The notes under the pieces were generated by a model. The model had not been told where the DNA came from. It was given only the letters and a program-made list of their open reading frames with translations, and searched no databases. Shown here piece by piece: positions 1 through 11,510 of a DNA stretch of 64,000 nt. The translations under genes were made by a program, and so were the position numbers. Positions within the stretch are counted from its first letter, which is position 1, and every line of letters begins with the position of its first letter. The DNA comes from Sorex araneus (lineage: Eukaryota > Chordata > Mammalia > Eulipotyphla > Soricidae): NCBI RefSeq assembly GCF_027595985.1, contig NC_073303.1:374311803-374375802 (forward strand), read 5' to 3'.

Positions 1-165
1 TTGAGTAACAGTTAATTAATTATATGACAATTATAGTTTGTAACGTCTTGCTCTTCTTCATCTATGTCCTATTCCCCCAATAACTTTGTTTCCAAGTAAA
101 ATTGGAAGTGAAAACTCAGTTTTACTTTAAGATGTCAATGAATTAGGCCTTAGCAATGGTCTTAA
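1..165. other. AT-rich unique sequence
   Basis: No recognisable gene or repeat. It ends at the target duplication of the first SINE. Confidence 0.5.
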
Positions 166-182
166 AACTTTGAAAAGTTTGA

Positions 183-358
183 GGGGCTGGAGTGATAGCA
201 CAGCGGGTAGGGCGTTTGCCTTGCACGCGGCTGACCCAGGTTCGATTCCCAGCATCCCATATGGTCCCCTGAGCACGGCCAGGGGTAATTCCTGAGTGCA
301 GAGCCAGGAGTGACCCCTGAGCATCGCTGGCTGTGACCCAAAAAGAAAAAAAAAGAAC
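183..358 (+). mobile_element. tRNA-type SINE, type A (A-tailed)
   Basis: Complete type A SINE: GGGGCTGGAG head, B-box-like GGTTCGATTCC, the ATCCCATATGGTCCCCTGAG block and an A-rich tail after GTGACCCAAAAAG. It is flanked by a 17-bp target duplication, 166-182 and 359-375 (AACTTTGAAAAGTTTGA, one mismatch in the second copy). The site reads CTT/AAAACTTTG, an L1-endonuclease-like target. Short open frames here on both strands are artefacts of the repeat. Confidence 0.95.
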
Positions 359-375
359 AACTTTGAAAAGTCTGA

Positions 376-1563
376 TACAAAGTAGGAATCCTGGAAACAA
401 AATGTTGGAAGGGTTGGCCCGTGGTCAAAGGTACCCATGGAGATGGGCAGATGATTTCTTCATTGCACATCTCTCCTCAGCAGCAAGCTCATCAGTGCCC
501 CAGCCTTACTCTGATCTCACAAAATTACTCGAAAGAATGACAATTTATTGAAAAGCCCCAACTTGGAGAGAATAAAACTAGATAAAAATGTGACCCAACT
601 TGCTCTCACTTACAACTTCTTTGAAAATTTTCCAGAATTATAGTTCATAATGCACCATTCAGCCATCCCGAGTTGCTTGATTTTCTCCACCTTAAAAAAT
701 GAGGAGTGCAATTCTCTATATAACAGTTACTCATTTTTCTGCAAAGCGCTGATGAAGCCGCCTGTTGGGTTCCTCTCATCATAACTAATCATGGATCCCG
801 GACCTCTGTAGATAAGCAATTTATTCAGCTATTCAGTTCAGCCTGGGCTAAAATCAGGTACAGTGGCACCAGATTTAAAATATTTTTAATCTATTTTTTA
901 AATGTGGTCATTTTAATCTATATTGTATGAAGGAAGTGACACTTAAACACTTACTGGAAATCCAGATCATTTTAATTTGTTTATAAATGTTGGCAGAAAA
1001 AAACAGAAATTTTCTAAAAAAATAACTAAAGGGAAAACTGCCTATTACTATGCAAATGTAAAGTTTACCTCAAAGTTTTACTAAGCAACACAATGGTGGT
1101 GACATAGTTAATGTTTGTGGAATGTTTTGAGTTTAGATTTTTTGCTTAAGTTACCTTGAAATATGTAATATGAAAGCTTAGCAAACTCCTTTATGAACAG
1201 TTTTTAATTGTTAGTTGCAGGGACTCTACGTCTTTATGTCAGTGATTAGAACTGAGGTAAGTCCAATGTGATCAGAGAATTAGTGCCCCTCTCTCTGTAT
1301 TACATTTTTACATTTTATTACATTATTTACATTTTGCATTGTATTACATTTTAGTGTTTTTACACTTATAATTAAGAATTAGACTTCAACTTAAATCTAA
1401 TTCATCTTTGAGTACAGATTTCAGTTTAGGATCTCATAACATTTGTGCAATCACATTTTGAACTGGACAAAAGAGATCACCCAAATTAACAGTGGCAGTT
1501 TTTCCTTGTATTTGATTTCACTGGGCAAACCCTTGAGGAAGGGGGTGGTTTGAGTGAAATAGG
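376..1563. other. AT-rich intergenic sequence, no gene seen
   Basis: Low-complexity A/T runs and short spurious frames only. A small run of TTACATTTTA-like units lies at about 1300-1355. I recognise no repeat family. Confidence 0.5.
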
Positions 1564-1577
1564 TGCTAGCAACTGAG

Positions 1578-1824
1578 GCTGGAGCGATAGCACAGTGGTA
1601 GGGCATTTGCCTTGCATGCGGCAGACCCAGGTTCGATTTCTCCACCCCTCTCGGAGAGCCTGGCAAGCTACCGAGAGTATCTCACCCGCACAGCAGAGCC
1701 TGGCAAGCTCCCCGTGGCATATTCGATATGCCAAAAACAGTAACATCAAGTCTCACGATGGAGACATTACTGGTGCCCGCTGGAGCAAATCGATGAGCAA
1801 CGGGATGACAGTGACAGTGACAGA
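1578..1824 (+). mobile_element. SINE type B (head plus module Y)
   Basis: Full-length type B retroposon. The first 65 bp match the type A head including the B-box. After CTCCACCCCTCTCGGAGAGC it changes to module Y, which has ATTCGATATGCCAAAAACAG and ends in a TGACAG-rich tail rather than poly(A). A perfect 14-bp target duplication TGCTAGCAACTGAG flanks it at 1564-1577 and 1825-1838. Confidence 0.95.
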
Positions 1825-1838
1825 TGCTAGCAACTGAG

Positions 1839-2218
1839 TTTCCTGTTTGGTCTCTAGATACCTGATCTGTGCTGAGGAGAGAACAGGCCTTTATTTTACT
1901 CCCTGCTCACAGAGAAGGATGGCACTGACATCATGATCCCTGCAGCGACTCAGCCCTGCACAAATTGAAATATCTTGATTTTGCACCATGTGCCCAAGAC
2001 TACTTGGCATCTCACTGCTTGGAATTCTGAGTCAGATTCTTCTCACCCTCAGCCCGTTCCTGAAGACTTGTTACTAACTGATGACAAAGAGGAGACGCAC
2101 GTAGGAAGATGCATCTTTGGGGTTCAGTTGCCAGGCTCATTGGAAAGAAAATCCTATGCCTTTTTGGTGGGTTCGTTGTCTAAGTAACATTATCTTCATG
2201 AGGCTTGCAGTGCTTATT
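1839..2218. other. Unique intergenic sequence
   Basis: Moderately GC-balanced and without a recognised gene or repeat. It separates the SINE from the LTR. Confidence 0.4.
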
Positions 2219-2224
2219 GGGGAT

Positions 2225-3567
2225 TGTGTAAAAACACAAAAAAGAAAAGAAGGGGCGAGGAGGGGACCACCTCATCACACCGGGCACAGGGCACAGGGCA
2301 GTGGCGCTGTCTCTCCCGCCGCCTGCGTTTGGTAATCTCCAGCCGCTTCCCCCACTCCGGGGAGATTGAGGGCGATGATGAGGCAGGCGAAGGAAGGAAT
2401 GAAGCCAAGCTGGTTGGTCTCAGTTGCAGTTTATTCCATTCCCATCTCCACTCTCCTCTGATTCTCCTCCTGCTTCTTCCTCCCCCATCCAACTTCATAC
2501 TTCTTCTCCTCTGGATAGGGATTTTGGTCTAGCTTCTCCAGATCTCGCTCTGGGACTCGCACTGGGACTGGCCCCCACCCAACTCTTACAGCCTAATTAA
2601 ATCCCTATGAATGAGGGTTGGAGCTTACACATATGTGTGGTCACAATCAATAGGGGGTAAAGTTCTATCCCTTAGGGGATGCCTTTTCTAGGACAGATTC
2701 TCTTTCAGCAGGACACCTGCCCAAGAGCGGAATCCCTTGGGTGTGATTCTTCTCTCCTTGTCCAACTAACATATAAACATTCATAATATTAATCATTTTG
2801 TATGGACATAGCAAGAGATGCATTAAGCTTATAGAATTGTTCTCCTGGGGTCATCTCGATCTCAGACTACAGTGCTCAGGCCAGATTAGTCTATCCTATC
2901 CCTAGCAGGGTCCTAGTCTCGTCATTGCTTTTGGATCATGACATGACATGTCCATGACCAAATCTTAACATATAGTTAAGCATTAGGCGCCTTGGCCAGG
3001 CCCATCTCGAAGCCAGGGTAGCACACAACTCACCGCTTGCCCTGGGTCCGTCCCATCCCTTGTCGGGACCCTGCTTTTGGGGATGCAAGAAAGTAAGGGC
3101 AGCTGAGGCTTAAGACGAGAAAGCAGATGCCCAGGAGTGAATAATATTTGAAGCTAATTAAATCCCATGTTACCAAAGCATATTAACAACTGTCTTTCTT
3201 TGTCCATACAAAAAGGACATTGCTTTAAAGTAAACTATTCAAAAGACATAAGGAGAGGAGAAAGGCAATATTAACTTACAATACAAGTTCACTGTTCTAG
3301 CAAGGTCTGACTTTACAAATTAACAGAGTCTGACTAGGGGAAAAACTGAATTACTAGTTGGGGAAGGGAGCATAGAAGTGATTATGGATAAACAAAGGAA
3401 TGGGAGCAACTCGGGAAGCACCTTGATGGGCGTGACTGATATACCTAAGCTCCTAGTGGCAAGGGGAGCAGGACATACCAATGTAGTCTAGAACTGTTTA
3501 GAGATTATTACCAGATAAGCCCAAACTTGGTGGTATGGGAGAAAGGACCAACCAAGGATATCCTACA
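2225..3567 (-). mobile_element. Solo LTR of an endogenous retrovirus, probably class II (ERVK-like)
   Basis: On the minus strand the 1343-bp unit begins TGTAGGATAT and ends TTTTTACACA, the TG...CA termini of an LTR. The direct repeat GGGGAT flanks it at 2219-2224 and 3568-3573; a 6-bp duplication is usual for betaretrovirus-like class II integrations. A polyadenylation signal AATAAA lies on the minus strand at 2435-2430, about 205 bp from the 3' end, where R/U5 would be. I see no gag, pol or env and no second LTR, so I read it as a solo LTR left by recombination. Its length is large for an LTR but within the range known for MMTV-like viruses. Subfamily not identified. Confidence 0.75.
2430..2435 (-). 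promoter_or_regulatory. LTR polyadenylation signal AATAAA
   Basis: TTTATT on the plus strand reads AATAAA on the minus strand inside the solo LTR, followed by a GC-balanced putative U5 ending at the LTR edge. Confidence 0.6.
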
Positions 3568-3573
3568 GGGGAT

Positions 3574-5177
3574 ACAGCTGCCCAGCCAGCTCTCAGGTGA
3601 GCTGGAAAGGAAAGCCCATGTCACAATCTAGCTGTGGGACTTTGTTAATACGACATTGCTCCGGATTTAGCTTTATTGTCTCAGAAGAACAATGACCTCA
3701 CACATCCTATTCTGTGCAGCTAAAAGTATTAATACTGCTGCCAGTTAAGCTAAGTCATGATGGCTTCTAATTTAGGACAATTATATATATAATGAATAAA
3801 CTTCTACCTGACTAGACATACACTGTATCACAGATGTCTTATTTGCATGAATAAAATGAAAAAAAAAAAAAGGAAGAGAGACAAATTTGTCCAAATATCC
3901 CCGACACTGTTCACTGGCAGTACCTGCTTTTCTGAATCACTTTCTAAGTCAGAATTCTGGTGCATCTTTCCTCTTTCACACAGTCTAATTGTGGGGATCA
4001 TAAAAAAGATTGGTGTTTCCTATTTTTTAGCACAATACATCAAATAACAGAAAGCCACTTTCATGCTGGCTTGGACACTATTCACAGCCAATCTACGTTT
4101 GAATCCTCTTGGAAGAACGTTGCTAAAATTCCTGACTCATCCCTTTTCAATGCGCATTACTCTTTGGACTTGAAATAATGTTCTAGGATTGATTCTGAGA
4201 ATTTTTTCTTCTGACACAGAATTATAAAGGTTTGTATGATATTTTTGATATTCAAGAAAGAGCAGGTAATGATACCCACATCAGAGGTGCCATGCAGGTA
4301 ACAAAACTCATGAAACTCCGTGGCTCTGAGGAAGTCCCAGAAAGCAAAGAATTTCAGGTTAAAATGTGAAAATCAATGTGTTTAGAATAGATGAAGAGCA
4401 GTAACACTTTTCTCATGGGTTGTACTAAAAAGAAGAATGTAGCGTGGGTGTGCATAAAGCACACATAGGTGCTAGTCATTTTTTTCATGCCACTAGTTAT
4501 TATATTAAAGCAGTTCCTATATATTATTTTACCAATATATAGAGGAGGGATTATGACCCACACATCTTTATATCTAGCATATTTTAATTGAATTGTGTCT
4601 TCAGTGGAAAATAAAAGAGAAGTGTAATTTCAAAGTAAATTGGTTTTTGCTAGTTATTGTTTTCTGGAAGACTAATGTATGATCTCAAATGGCTGAAACT
4701 ATCAATTAACTTCCAGTCCCTTCTCTCTCTGCAGGATGAAGTCGTTGATGGGAAAACCTTCGGGATGCAGAGTGGTCTCCGAGATCACTGTGCTGCTTCA
4801 CGGGGGGAACAAGTGCTCCAGAGTGAACTGAAATGGCAACGAGCAGCGGATGAAGAGACCCTTAATGGAAAGACAGGAAGCACACACTTCAGTATAAGGA
4901 GAACATTTTCACTATCAGTAGATTTCCCTGGCCTCCTACTTTCTAGCAAGGCAGCCAGCTGAGACTAATGTGATTCCTTGAAAATTACAGTCAAAGCCAA
5001 GGGGACAGACAGTAGCAAACATTGCTCAGCGCTTGGTTTGCGACTGCACAACTTGTGTTACCAAGAGATAGGGGAGAAGTGTGCAGCAGGCACGAAGAGG
5101 GGAACTAAGTGGTGGGTATGCACAGGGACTTTGTACAACAGCACAAACACAATAAGCCTACTGGGACCATATTACCG
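3574..5177. other. Intergenic sequence with weak spurious frames
   Basis: No recognised repeat. A 101-codon plus frame at 4657-4962 starts just before TCTCTCTCTGCAG, which resembles a splice acceptor, but its protein has no family I know. I treat it as non-coding. Confidence 0.4.
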
Positions 5178-5185
5178 AAACCATG

Positions 5186-5440
5186 TAGCACTGTTGCACT
5201 GCAGTGTCGGCCCATTGTTCATTGATTTGCTCGAGTTGGGTGCCAGTAACGTCTGCATTTCGAGACTTGTTGTTACTGTTTCTGGCATATCGAATACGCC
5301 ATGGGTAGCTTGCCATGCTTTGCCGTGTGGGTAGGATACTCTTGGTAACTTGCCTGGCTCTCCGAGAGGGATGAAGAATCGAACCTGGGTCGGCCACGTG
5401 CAAGGCAAATGCCCTACCCACTGTGCTATCGGTCCAGTCC
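5186..5440 (-). mobile_element. SINE type B, minus strand
   Basis: Reverse complement of type B: tail at 5186, TATCGAATACGCC in the middle, B-box complement GAATCGAACC near 5385 and head complement ending GGTCCAGTCC. A short possible target duplication AAACCAT lies at 5178-5184 and 5445-5451. Confidence 0.9.
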
Positions 5441-5451
5441 ACTTAAACCAT

Positions 5452-5952
5452 AATAAAATAAAATTTTGAAATAAATTTAATTTAATTTAATATAAAACAA
5501 TTGTCAGAATACTAGGGTATCCTGTTAGATTCCAGAATATCTTGATGAATATTTGCCCAATTCTCTTATCACTGGTCACTAGCTCCAGGCCTCTCAGGGA
5601 AGGCAATACAGCAGGCAGAGATGAATTCACACACTTCGGACACCTGGGGATAAGACAGTCCTGAATGGTACTGAACTCTTTGCTCAGATTCTGGCTAGGA
5701 GCAAGATTTGGTACTTCACAGAATCATGAACTTTCCAAGTGAGCTTTCCTTTCCTCTCCATTAAGACCCTCTGCAAGCAGATACAGAATCCAGGCTTATC
5801 CTGATTTGCACAATAATTGCTGGAACTATTCAAGAGGAGGAAGAAATAAAACCTTAAACAACTCATCAGTCTTGTTGCTTTTGATGAGTGTCCCCCATGT
5901 TTGGAGAATGTAGTCTCTGCAGCCCTTCATGGAAAGGCGGTGCACCAGTACT
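5452..5952. other. Intergenic sequence, nothing recognised
   Basis: Starts with an AT-rich run of TTTAATTTAAT-like units to about 5500, then unique sequence. Confidence 0.4.
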
Positions 5953-5965
5953 CAACATTAGGTAT

Positions 5966-6219
5966 TCACTGTATCACTGCATCACTGTCAACCCATTGCT
6001 CATCGATGTGCTCGAGCAGGCACCAGTAACATCTCCATGTGAGACTTGATGTTACTGTTTTTTTGCATATTGAATACACCCCAGGTAGATTGCCAGGCTC
6101 TGCTGTGTGGGTGAGATACTCTCTGTAGCTTGCCAGGCTCTCCAAGACGAACGGAGGAATCGAACCTGGGTTGGCCAAGTGCAAGACTAATGCCCTATCC
6201 CTGTGCTATCGCTCCAGCC
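5966..6219 (-). mobile_element. SINE type B, minus strand
   Basis: Type B in reverse: tail TATCACTGCATCACTGTC, middle CATATTGAATACACC, B-box complement GAATCGAACC and head complement GCTCCAGCCC. Target duplication CAACATTAG at 5953-5961 and 6220-6228. Confidence 0.92.
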
Positions 6220-6228
6220 CAACATTAG

Positions 6229-7344
6229 TTATTATTATGTGCTATTATGTTTTATATTAAATTAAAACATTATCCAAGCAACACTTCATCGATGGCCCAA
6301 AAACAAAAACAAACTGAAGACAGTAGCGATTCTCTGATGATTAAAAAATCAGCTAATCAACAGAGGATCCAAAATTTCTTCAACAGAGAAATAATCAAAA
6401 ATAAATGTGCAGTTTCTGACGAGTATATGAAGTATGTATTCATAGAAAAGATGCTTTTAACAAAGAACTAGAATTATCCAAAAGCTATTATATAATTTTA
6501 CCTCTTTGAAAGGAAAGCCTATGTTGTAGACCTATTGCGCATTTTACTTTATGTAAATTATACTTCAGTTTGAAAAATTGAATATTTTTCAATAAAGTAA
6601 TTTTTTCAATAGCCAACTTTGAAAAACAACATAAAAGTAATGTGAAATGGTTCTCACTTTAGTCTGGTATTTTCTTGGTAAGTTCCTTTTACTTCCTTAT
6701 ATAATTTCATTAATTTCTGCATATTACTTCAAGGACTATAGAGGTTATTTTACTCTATGAAAAATGCCAAAATATTTTTAAAATTTGAATTTTTGCTTAG
6801 TTTATAAAAATCCTTTTGCCTCTTTTATTTTCAAATTGACTTTTTGTTGATGTATTCGGTAAGCAGCTTCAATATGTAAGTCCAAAGTATCTGTCTTATT
6901 AGAATTTTGGGGGCACAACTCTGAAAGAAATTTATCTCAAAATTAAATATAAACTTTCTCCAAGGAACACAAAGACTCCCTAATAAGTAAACATCCTGGA
7001 GCTATAGACAGTTAGATTAAAAGAATAAAGGAGAAAAGAATGCCAAATACTGCCTTTGAGCATGATTTGAACTGTCTTTCAATTTGTCATTCTCTTGGGC
7101 ACCGTAGTCGCTATTTACCTTTGATCCTAGCAAGCATGGCACTAAATTCCCTTCTTAAACAGAGATTACATTTCAATCTATAAACACGAGTTGGATATAG
7201 ATGCCTTCTATCTTCACATGCACCAATCAACTTCTTTCTTTCACTGCAGATTTTGTAAACTAAATAAATTAATATAAAGAAACAGATTTTCGTTGTTGTT
7301 CTTAGGCTCTCTGTAGCAGTCACATTAAAAACTTATAAAATATT
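6229..7344. other. AT-rich intergenic sequence
   Basis: A 74-codon frame at 6247-6471, rich in Lys, Gln and Asn, matches no family I recognise. The remainder is A/T-rich without repeats I can name. Confidence 0.4.
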
Positions 7345-7545
7345 TAATTTTATTAAAAACACTGATTTGCAAAGTTGTTTATTATATTCTCGTTTCCGAC
7401 ATTTAGTGTCTCGACACCACCAGTGTGACCGTCCCTCCACCAGGATCCCTTTTCCCCTCCCCTTCCCAGCCTGCCCCCTTAGGAACGTAACAAATTGACT
7501 TTATATCTCTTGTTCCAACAAAATTTTAAGAAATGGCAAGTAGAA
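7345..7545 (-). mobile_element. LINE-1 3' end fragment, minus strand
   Basis: Starts with a T-rich stretch (A-tail complement) and continues CACTGATTTGCAAAGTTG and a C-rich segment. It is similar to 8225-8425 and 36928-37130, so it belongs to a repeated family. I assign it to an L1 3' untranslated region because the same layout ends other L1 copies in this window. Confidence 0.6.
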
Positions 7546-7648
7546 TGATCAGAAAATAAATCAGTAAGAGCCAATTTGTGATTGATATATGATTTTAACC
7601 TATGTAAATAAGGAGAATAAAACCCTTTAATACTATATAATAAAATGC

Positions 7649-7893
7649 TTCACTGTATAACTGTCATCTCATTGTTTGTCTATTTACTCGAGCGGGCACC
7701 AGTAACATCTCTATTCCTCCCAGCCCTGAGATTTTAGCAGCCTCTCCTTACTTGTCTTATCCAATGATTGAAGGCTCTTTCAGGGTCAGGGGAATGAGAC
7801 CTATCGTTACTGGTTTTGGCATATCGAATACGCCACAGGGAGCTTGCCAGGCTCTGCCCATGCAGACAGGAAACTCTTGGTAGATTGCCGAGA
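7649..7893 (-). mobile_element. Composite retroposon type C fragment, minus strand
   Basis: Reverse complement of module Y with the type C insertion (CCCAGCCCTGAGATTTTAGC, then AGGGTCAGGGGAATGAGAC), the TATCGAATACGCC motif and GAGCTTGCCAGGCTCTGCC. It ends abruptly at GCCGAGAGG, where a TA-rich microsatellite begins. Confidence 0.88.
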
Positions 7894-7990
7894 GGTATAT
7901 GTATATACATATATATATATGTATATGTACATATATATATACAAACACATATATATTACTCTATATATACATATTACTCTCTCTATGTAT
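7893..7990. repeat. TA/CATA microsatellite
   Basis: Runs of TATATACATA-type units, which make short Tyr/Ile-rich frames on both strands. It abuts the truncated end of the type C element. Confidence 0.85.
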
Positions 7991-8224
7991 TACTTTCTCT
8001 ACATATATATTACTCTGATAAAATGCTTATTCTCATTTAAATAAGTAAGTTTGTAATTCTGGAATCTAAAGTATATTGCAATAAATTTTATTTTATATTT
8101 GGATCTCACTATGGTAATAATTATGCAGTACCTGTCTTTAATAAAACTTAAAAAAAATTCCGTGCTAATATATTTTGTAGTCTACTTGAAGTAGGTAAGG
8201 CCTCCATGTGTAAAATTTCCTCCC

Positions 8225-8425
8225 TACACTTAATTTAAACACTGTGGTTTGCAAAACTGTTTATGATGATTTGTCCTAGGCATTCAATATCCCAACACCA
8301 ATCCCGCCAGCACTAACACCTTCCCTCTTCCATGTCTCCAATTTTCCCAACCACCCCTCATACCAGGCTCAGAATAATTTATTTTATATTGTTTGTTATT
8401 AATAAATTGTTAACAAAATGATCAA
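8225..8425 (-). mobile_element. LINE-1 3' end fragment, minus strand
   Basis: ACACTGTGGTTTGCAAAACT, then a C-rich part, then AATAATTTATTTTATATTG. Parallel in order to 7345-7545 and 36928-37130. Confidence 0.55.
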
Positions 8426-9360
8426 AAATATATTTCACTGCCATCAAAATTGAACAAGTCCTGTGAGCTACAAGACTGACTGAATCTCATATAAAACAAT
8501 TATTAGCACAAGTGTATTTTCACACATTTAATTGCAATTTCCAGTTACCAGTATTTTTAGATATCACCAGATGACAAATCCATTTCAGACAAAATTGCTT
8601 TATTGCACTTTCCCCACATAGGAGAAAAAGTCACATTCTTTGGTCATAGATGAGGCCAAATAATAAGACTAGTGTGTAGATTGCTAAATATGAACTTCTG
8701 TAAAAGAAATATTCTTTCTAAAAACAAACATGCCTCCAAGTATCTGTCTTCTTTCTTGGGCCAAAGTGGGGACAGTATATCTGAAGCTCTCTTGGGCATG
8801 GGCTGTATTGGAGCCTGAAGAGCACTGTTGCTGAGTATTCATAATAATGTTGCTGCAAGTATCAATAATAAGGGTACAGTTATTTGCCTTGAATTTGTGC
8901 AAAGTTCTAAATGGGGCCTCCTTCAGGTTTTGTTACTATACCTTGAAAGACAGGGAAAAGGACACTTTTTGGAGACAGGTTCTCTCTGACACAGGAAGGA
9001 CTCCGTTTACCTGTTGTCATCCCTTTGTGTTTTTATTAGAGTTAAGAGAAGCAGATGTTACGCTGTCAGACACAACCATCTATCTATCATGTTATTCAAC
9101 TTGGTTAGCTATTGTAGGTGGTGAACACAGTGGACTAATTCACATATCAGCTCTGACATGAGAATTTCCTTCACACGCTAAAAGGACACACACTAGCCAC
9201 TTACTTTTGAGTTCCAAATAAACAAAATATTTTTACAAAGTGGATGTTCAAATTATTGCATAGAAAGTTTTTTTGTTCTTGTTTTTCTAAAAGTCAATTT
9301 AAATTGGGCAACTTGAGTCAAGAATGTGGTTCAAGGTAGAGCATTTGGTGGTGATTGAAT
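8426..9360. other. Intergenic sequence, no gene supported
   Basis: A 104-codon plus frame at 8847-9161 has no recognisable domain and no neighbouring splice or start context. No repeat recognised. Confidence 0.4.
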
Positions 9361-9363
9361 TCC

Positions 9364-9500
9364 AGTCTCTCTCTTCTCTCTCTCACTCTCTCTCTGTCTC
9401 TCTGTCTCTGTCTTTTGTCTCTTTCTCTCTCTATATCTCTCTGTCTCTGTCTGTCTCTATCTCACACACACACACACAAACACACACAAACACACACACA
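9364..9500. repeat. Compound (TC)n-(CA)n microsatellite
   Basis: CTCTCT/CTGTCT units to about 9463 followed by CA repeats with single A interruptions to about 9500. Ser/Leu-rich and Thr/His-rich frames across it are artefacts. Confidence 0.95.
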
Positions 9501-9504
9501 ATTG

Positions 9505-11465
9505 GAGAATTTATCCATGTTTAGTAACCTAGAACTTAAAACCTAGACGTACTCATTTGATAAGGAAATCTTTGCTTCATGGATATCCCAAAGGTGAATG
9601 TCAAAAGTGAACACACACAAATAATGACTCATTTTAAGAAAATCAATAAGCAAATTTTAGAAGCCCTTGTGAGGTATCAGAGCCTTACAGTTGTTATAAG
9701 GAGTCATCACAAACCTTAATAAGAAATGTACCTTCTTAGGTTCAGGAGAGGGCAAGTGTTAAATCAGTATTGCTGAGGTCAAAAAGAAGTCAAAGGGTCA
9801 AGAGGTCATGTGAAGGAGCCCTGGGAAGCTGTGTCCTGTTTACCCCCCAGCTTCTGGCAGCACCTGCCATCCTGGGTTTTCTGCCCTTCCTTCCCCCACT
9901 ACCTTCCTCTCCCATCTCAAGTATCCCTCTACTTTCCTCTGATGACGTAGCTGGAACTGCATGAACGTCCCAGCAAGCAGCACAGGGTACTGTTCAATCT
10001 CAAGATGTAATCACACAGGCAAGATCTCTGCCACCCAACTTAACCATCTCTGGTTCTAGGCGCTGGGATTTAAATATCTTTGGGGCCCATTGTTTAGTTA
10101 ACCACCGTGTAATTGTTCCCAAGAGACAGAGATGTGAGAATTCATCAGCGGGAAGAAGCATGTACCATAATGCAGTCATTTTTAAACTGGCATTTCAAAG
10201 ATGAAACTGGGATTTTATGAATAAAAGCCTTCTAAATTAGGCAACCTTCTGAATAAAAGGGTTTTATTCTAATTCTATTCTGGAAACCTACTGAATTAAA
10301 AAAAAAACTTCTGTATGAATACAAAGCAACCATGTGATTTGAGGGCCACTAAATATTTTATAAGAGCAACTATTAGGCTTGAGGACCAATAAATTACTTT
10401 CAAATAGGGATCATGAAATAATCTGTTTAATTCCAATCCGCTCTGTATACTAGCTATGGAATCTCAGAAAATTTATGTTCACTCTACTAGCTTCCATTAT
10501 TTTCTATATAATAAGATTTTGGTAATTATACCTAAATTACATGCTTCTTATGAGATTAAGGAAAACAGTGTAAGCATATAGGCTCGTGTCTAGCATTTAG
10601 AAGATGCTTAGTAAATGTTAGGCGCCTTATCAGAATAAATAGCATTTTGTTCCTTATTGTTCTTAATCTGAACTATTTTTAGATAAGGAGAGTACAAAAG
10701 ACAGCATTTTAATGAGTGTTCCTTTAATTAGTCCAAGTATAACAGCAGAAAATGAATTTATGATATAGAAGTAAAACATGTAAGTAATAAATTTAAATGC
10801 TTCAAATAACCAGTTAGGGAGCATAATCTACTCCACAAAAAATATAAAAATATATTTTTGAAAGTATTATTTCTATAAAAATATAGTAATCATACCATTT
10901 CACATAATTATACTGATTCAAGTATTTTTATAATAAAAAACTTTAAATCAATGCCAAAATATAAAGTACTTCATATGCACTGTGCTTTGTTGAAAATATA
11001 TGACTAAATAGCAGATCCATTTACTGTATATGTAAACCAAAAATGAACTTCAAAAAAAATATTTCTCTATTCTTAAATGTTAAAAATTAGTGGCAGTTTC
11101 AATTTACATATTTAATCATGGAATTTCTAGTATAAATATTTTCCATTGCAGATGAACTTAGCAAGCATATATGTCAACATGTTTGAGATCTTTGAATCTT
11201 GGTTCAGCTAATATATATGTGTTCACATACTCCCAGGTCTCTTTATGAAAGTGAGATTTTAAAAATAGAACATAGAACATTCCCTTAATTACTGAAAGGC
11301 GCATTATATTCGATTGATTTATGATCCCACCCAACTTGCACAAATACTACCAGATAAAGTTAGCAGCTGTCCTTTGGGCAATTCCATTACACAATGCAAA
11401 TGAGTTCGCATATTTCAAGCTCAATTACAGGTTGTCCTAAAATAGCATGCCTCTAGAAAGAGTAT
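9505..11465. other. Long AT-rich intergenic stretch
   Basis: No gene or named repeat seen. 9770-9965 is more GC-rich and C-rich but has no conserved protein frame. From about 10600 the sequence is very A/T-rich. Confidence 0.45.
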
Positions 11466-11510
11466 GCATATATATAAATATATATATATATACACATATA
11501 TATATAAACT
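11466..11510. repeat. (TA)n-rich microsatellite
   Basis: ATATATAAATATATATATAT-type run with a CACATATATATAT interruption. Confidence 0.85.

Noticed and set aside
183..260. Functional tRNA gene suggested by A/B-box-like sequence
   Set aside because: The head is part of a repeated SINE with many copies and no cloverleaf I could close; it is tRNA-derived, not a tRNA gene.
2214..2532. Arg/Glu-rich frames of 94-102 codons on both strands
   Set aside because: Contained in the U5/R part of the solo LTR; no viral protein similarity seen.
4657..4962. 101-codon plus frame next to TCTCTCTCTGCAG, looking like an exon with a splice acceptor
   Set aside because: The open frame extends upstream of the acceptor-like site and the protein matches no family I know; pyrimidine tracts with CAG are common by chance.
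9324..9546. Ser/Leu and Thr/His-rich short proteins
   Set aside because: Translation of the TC/CA microsatellite.
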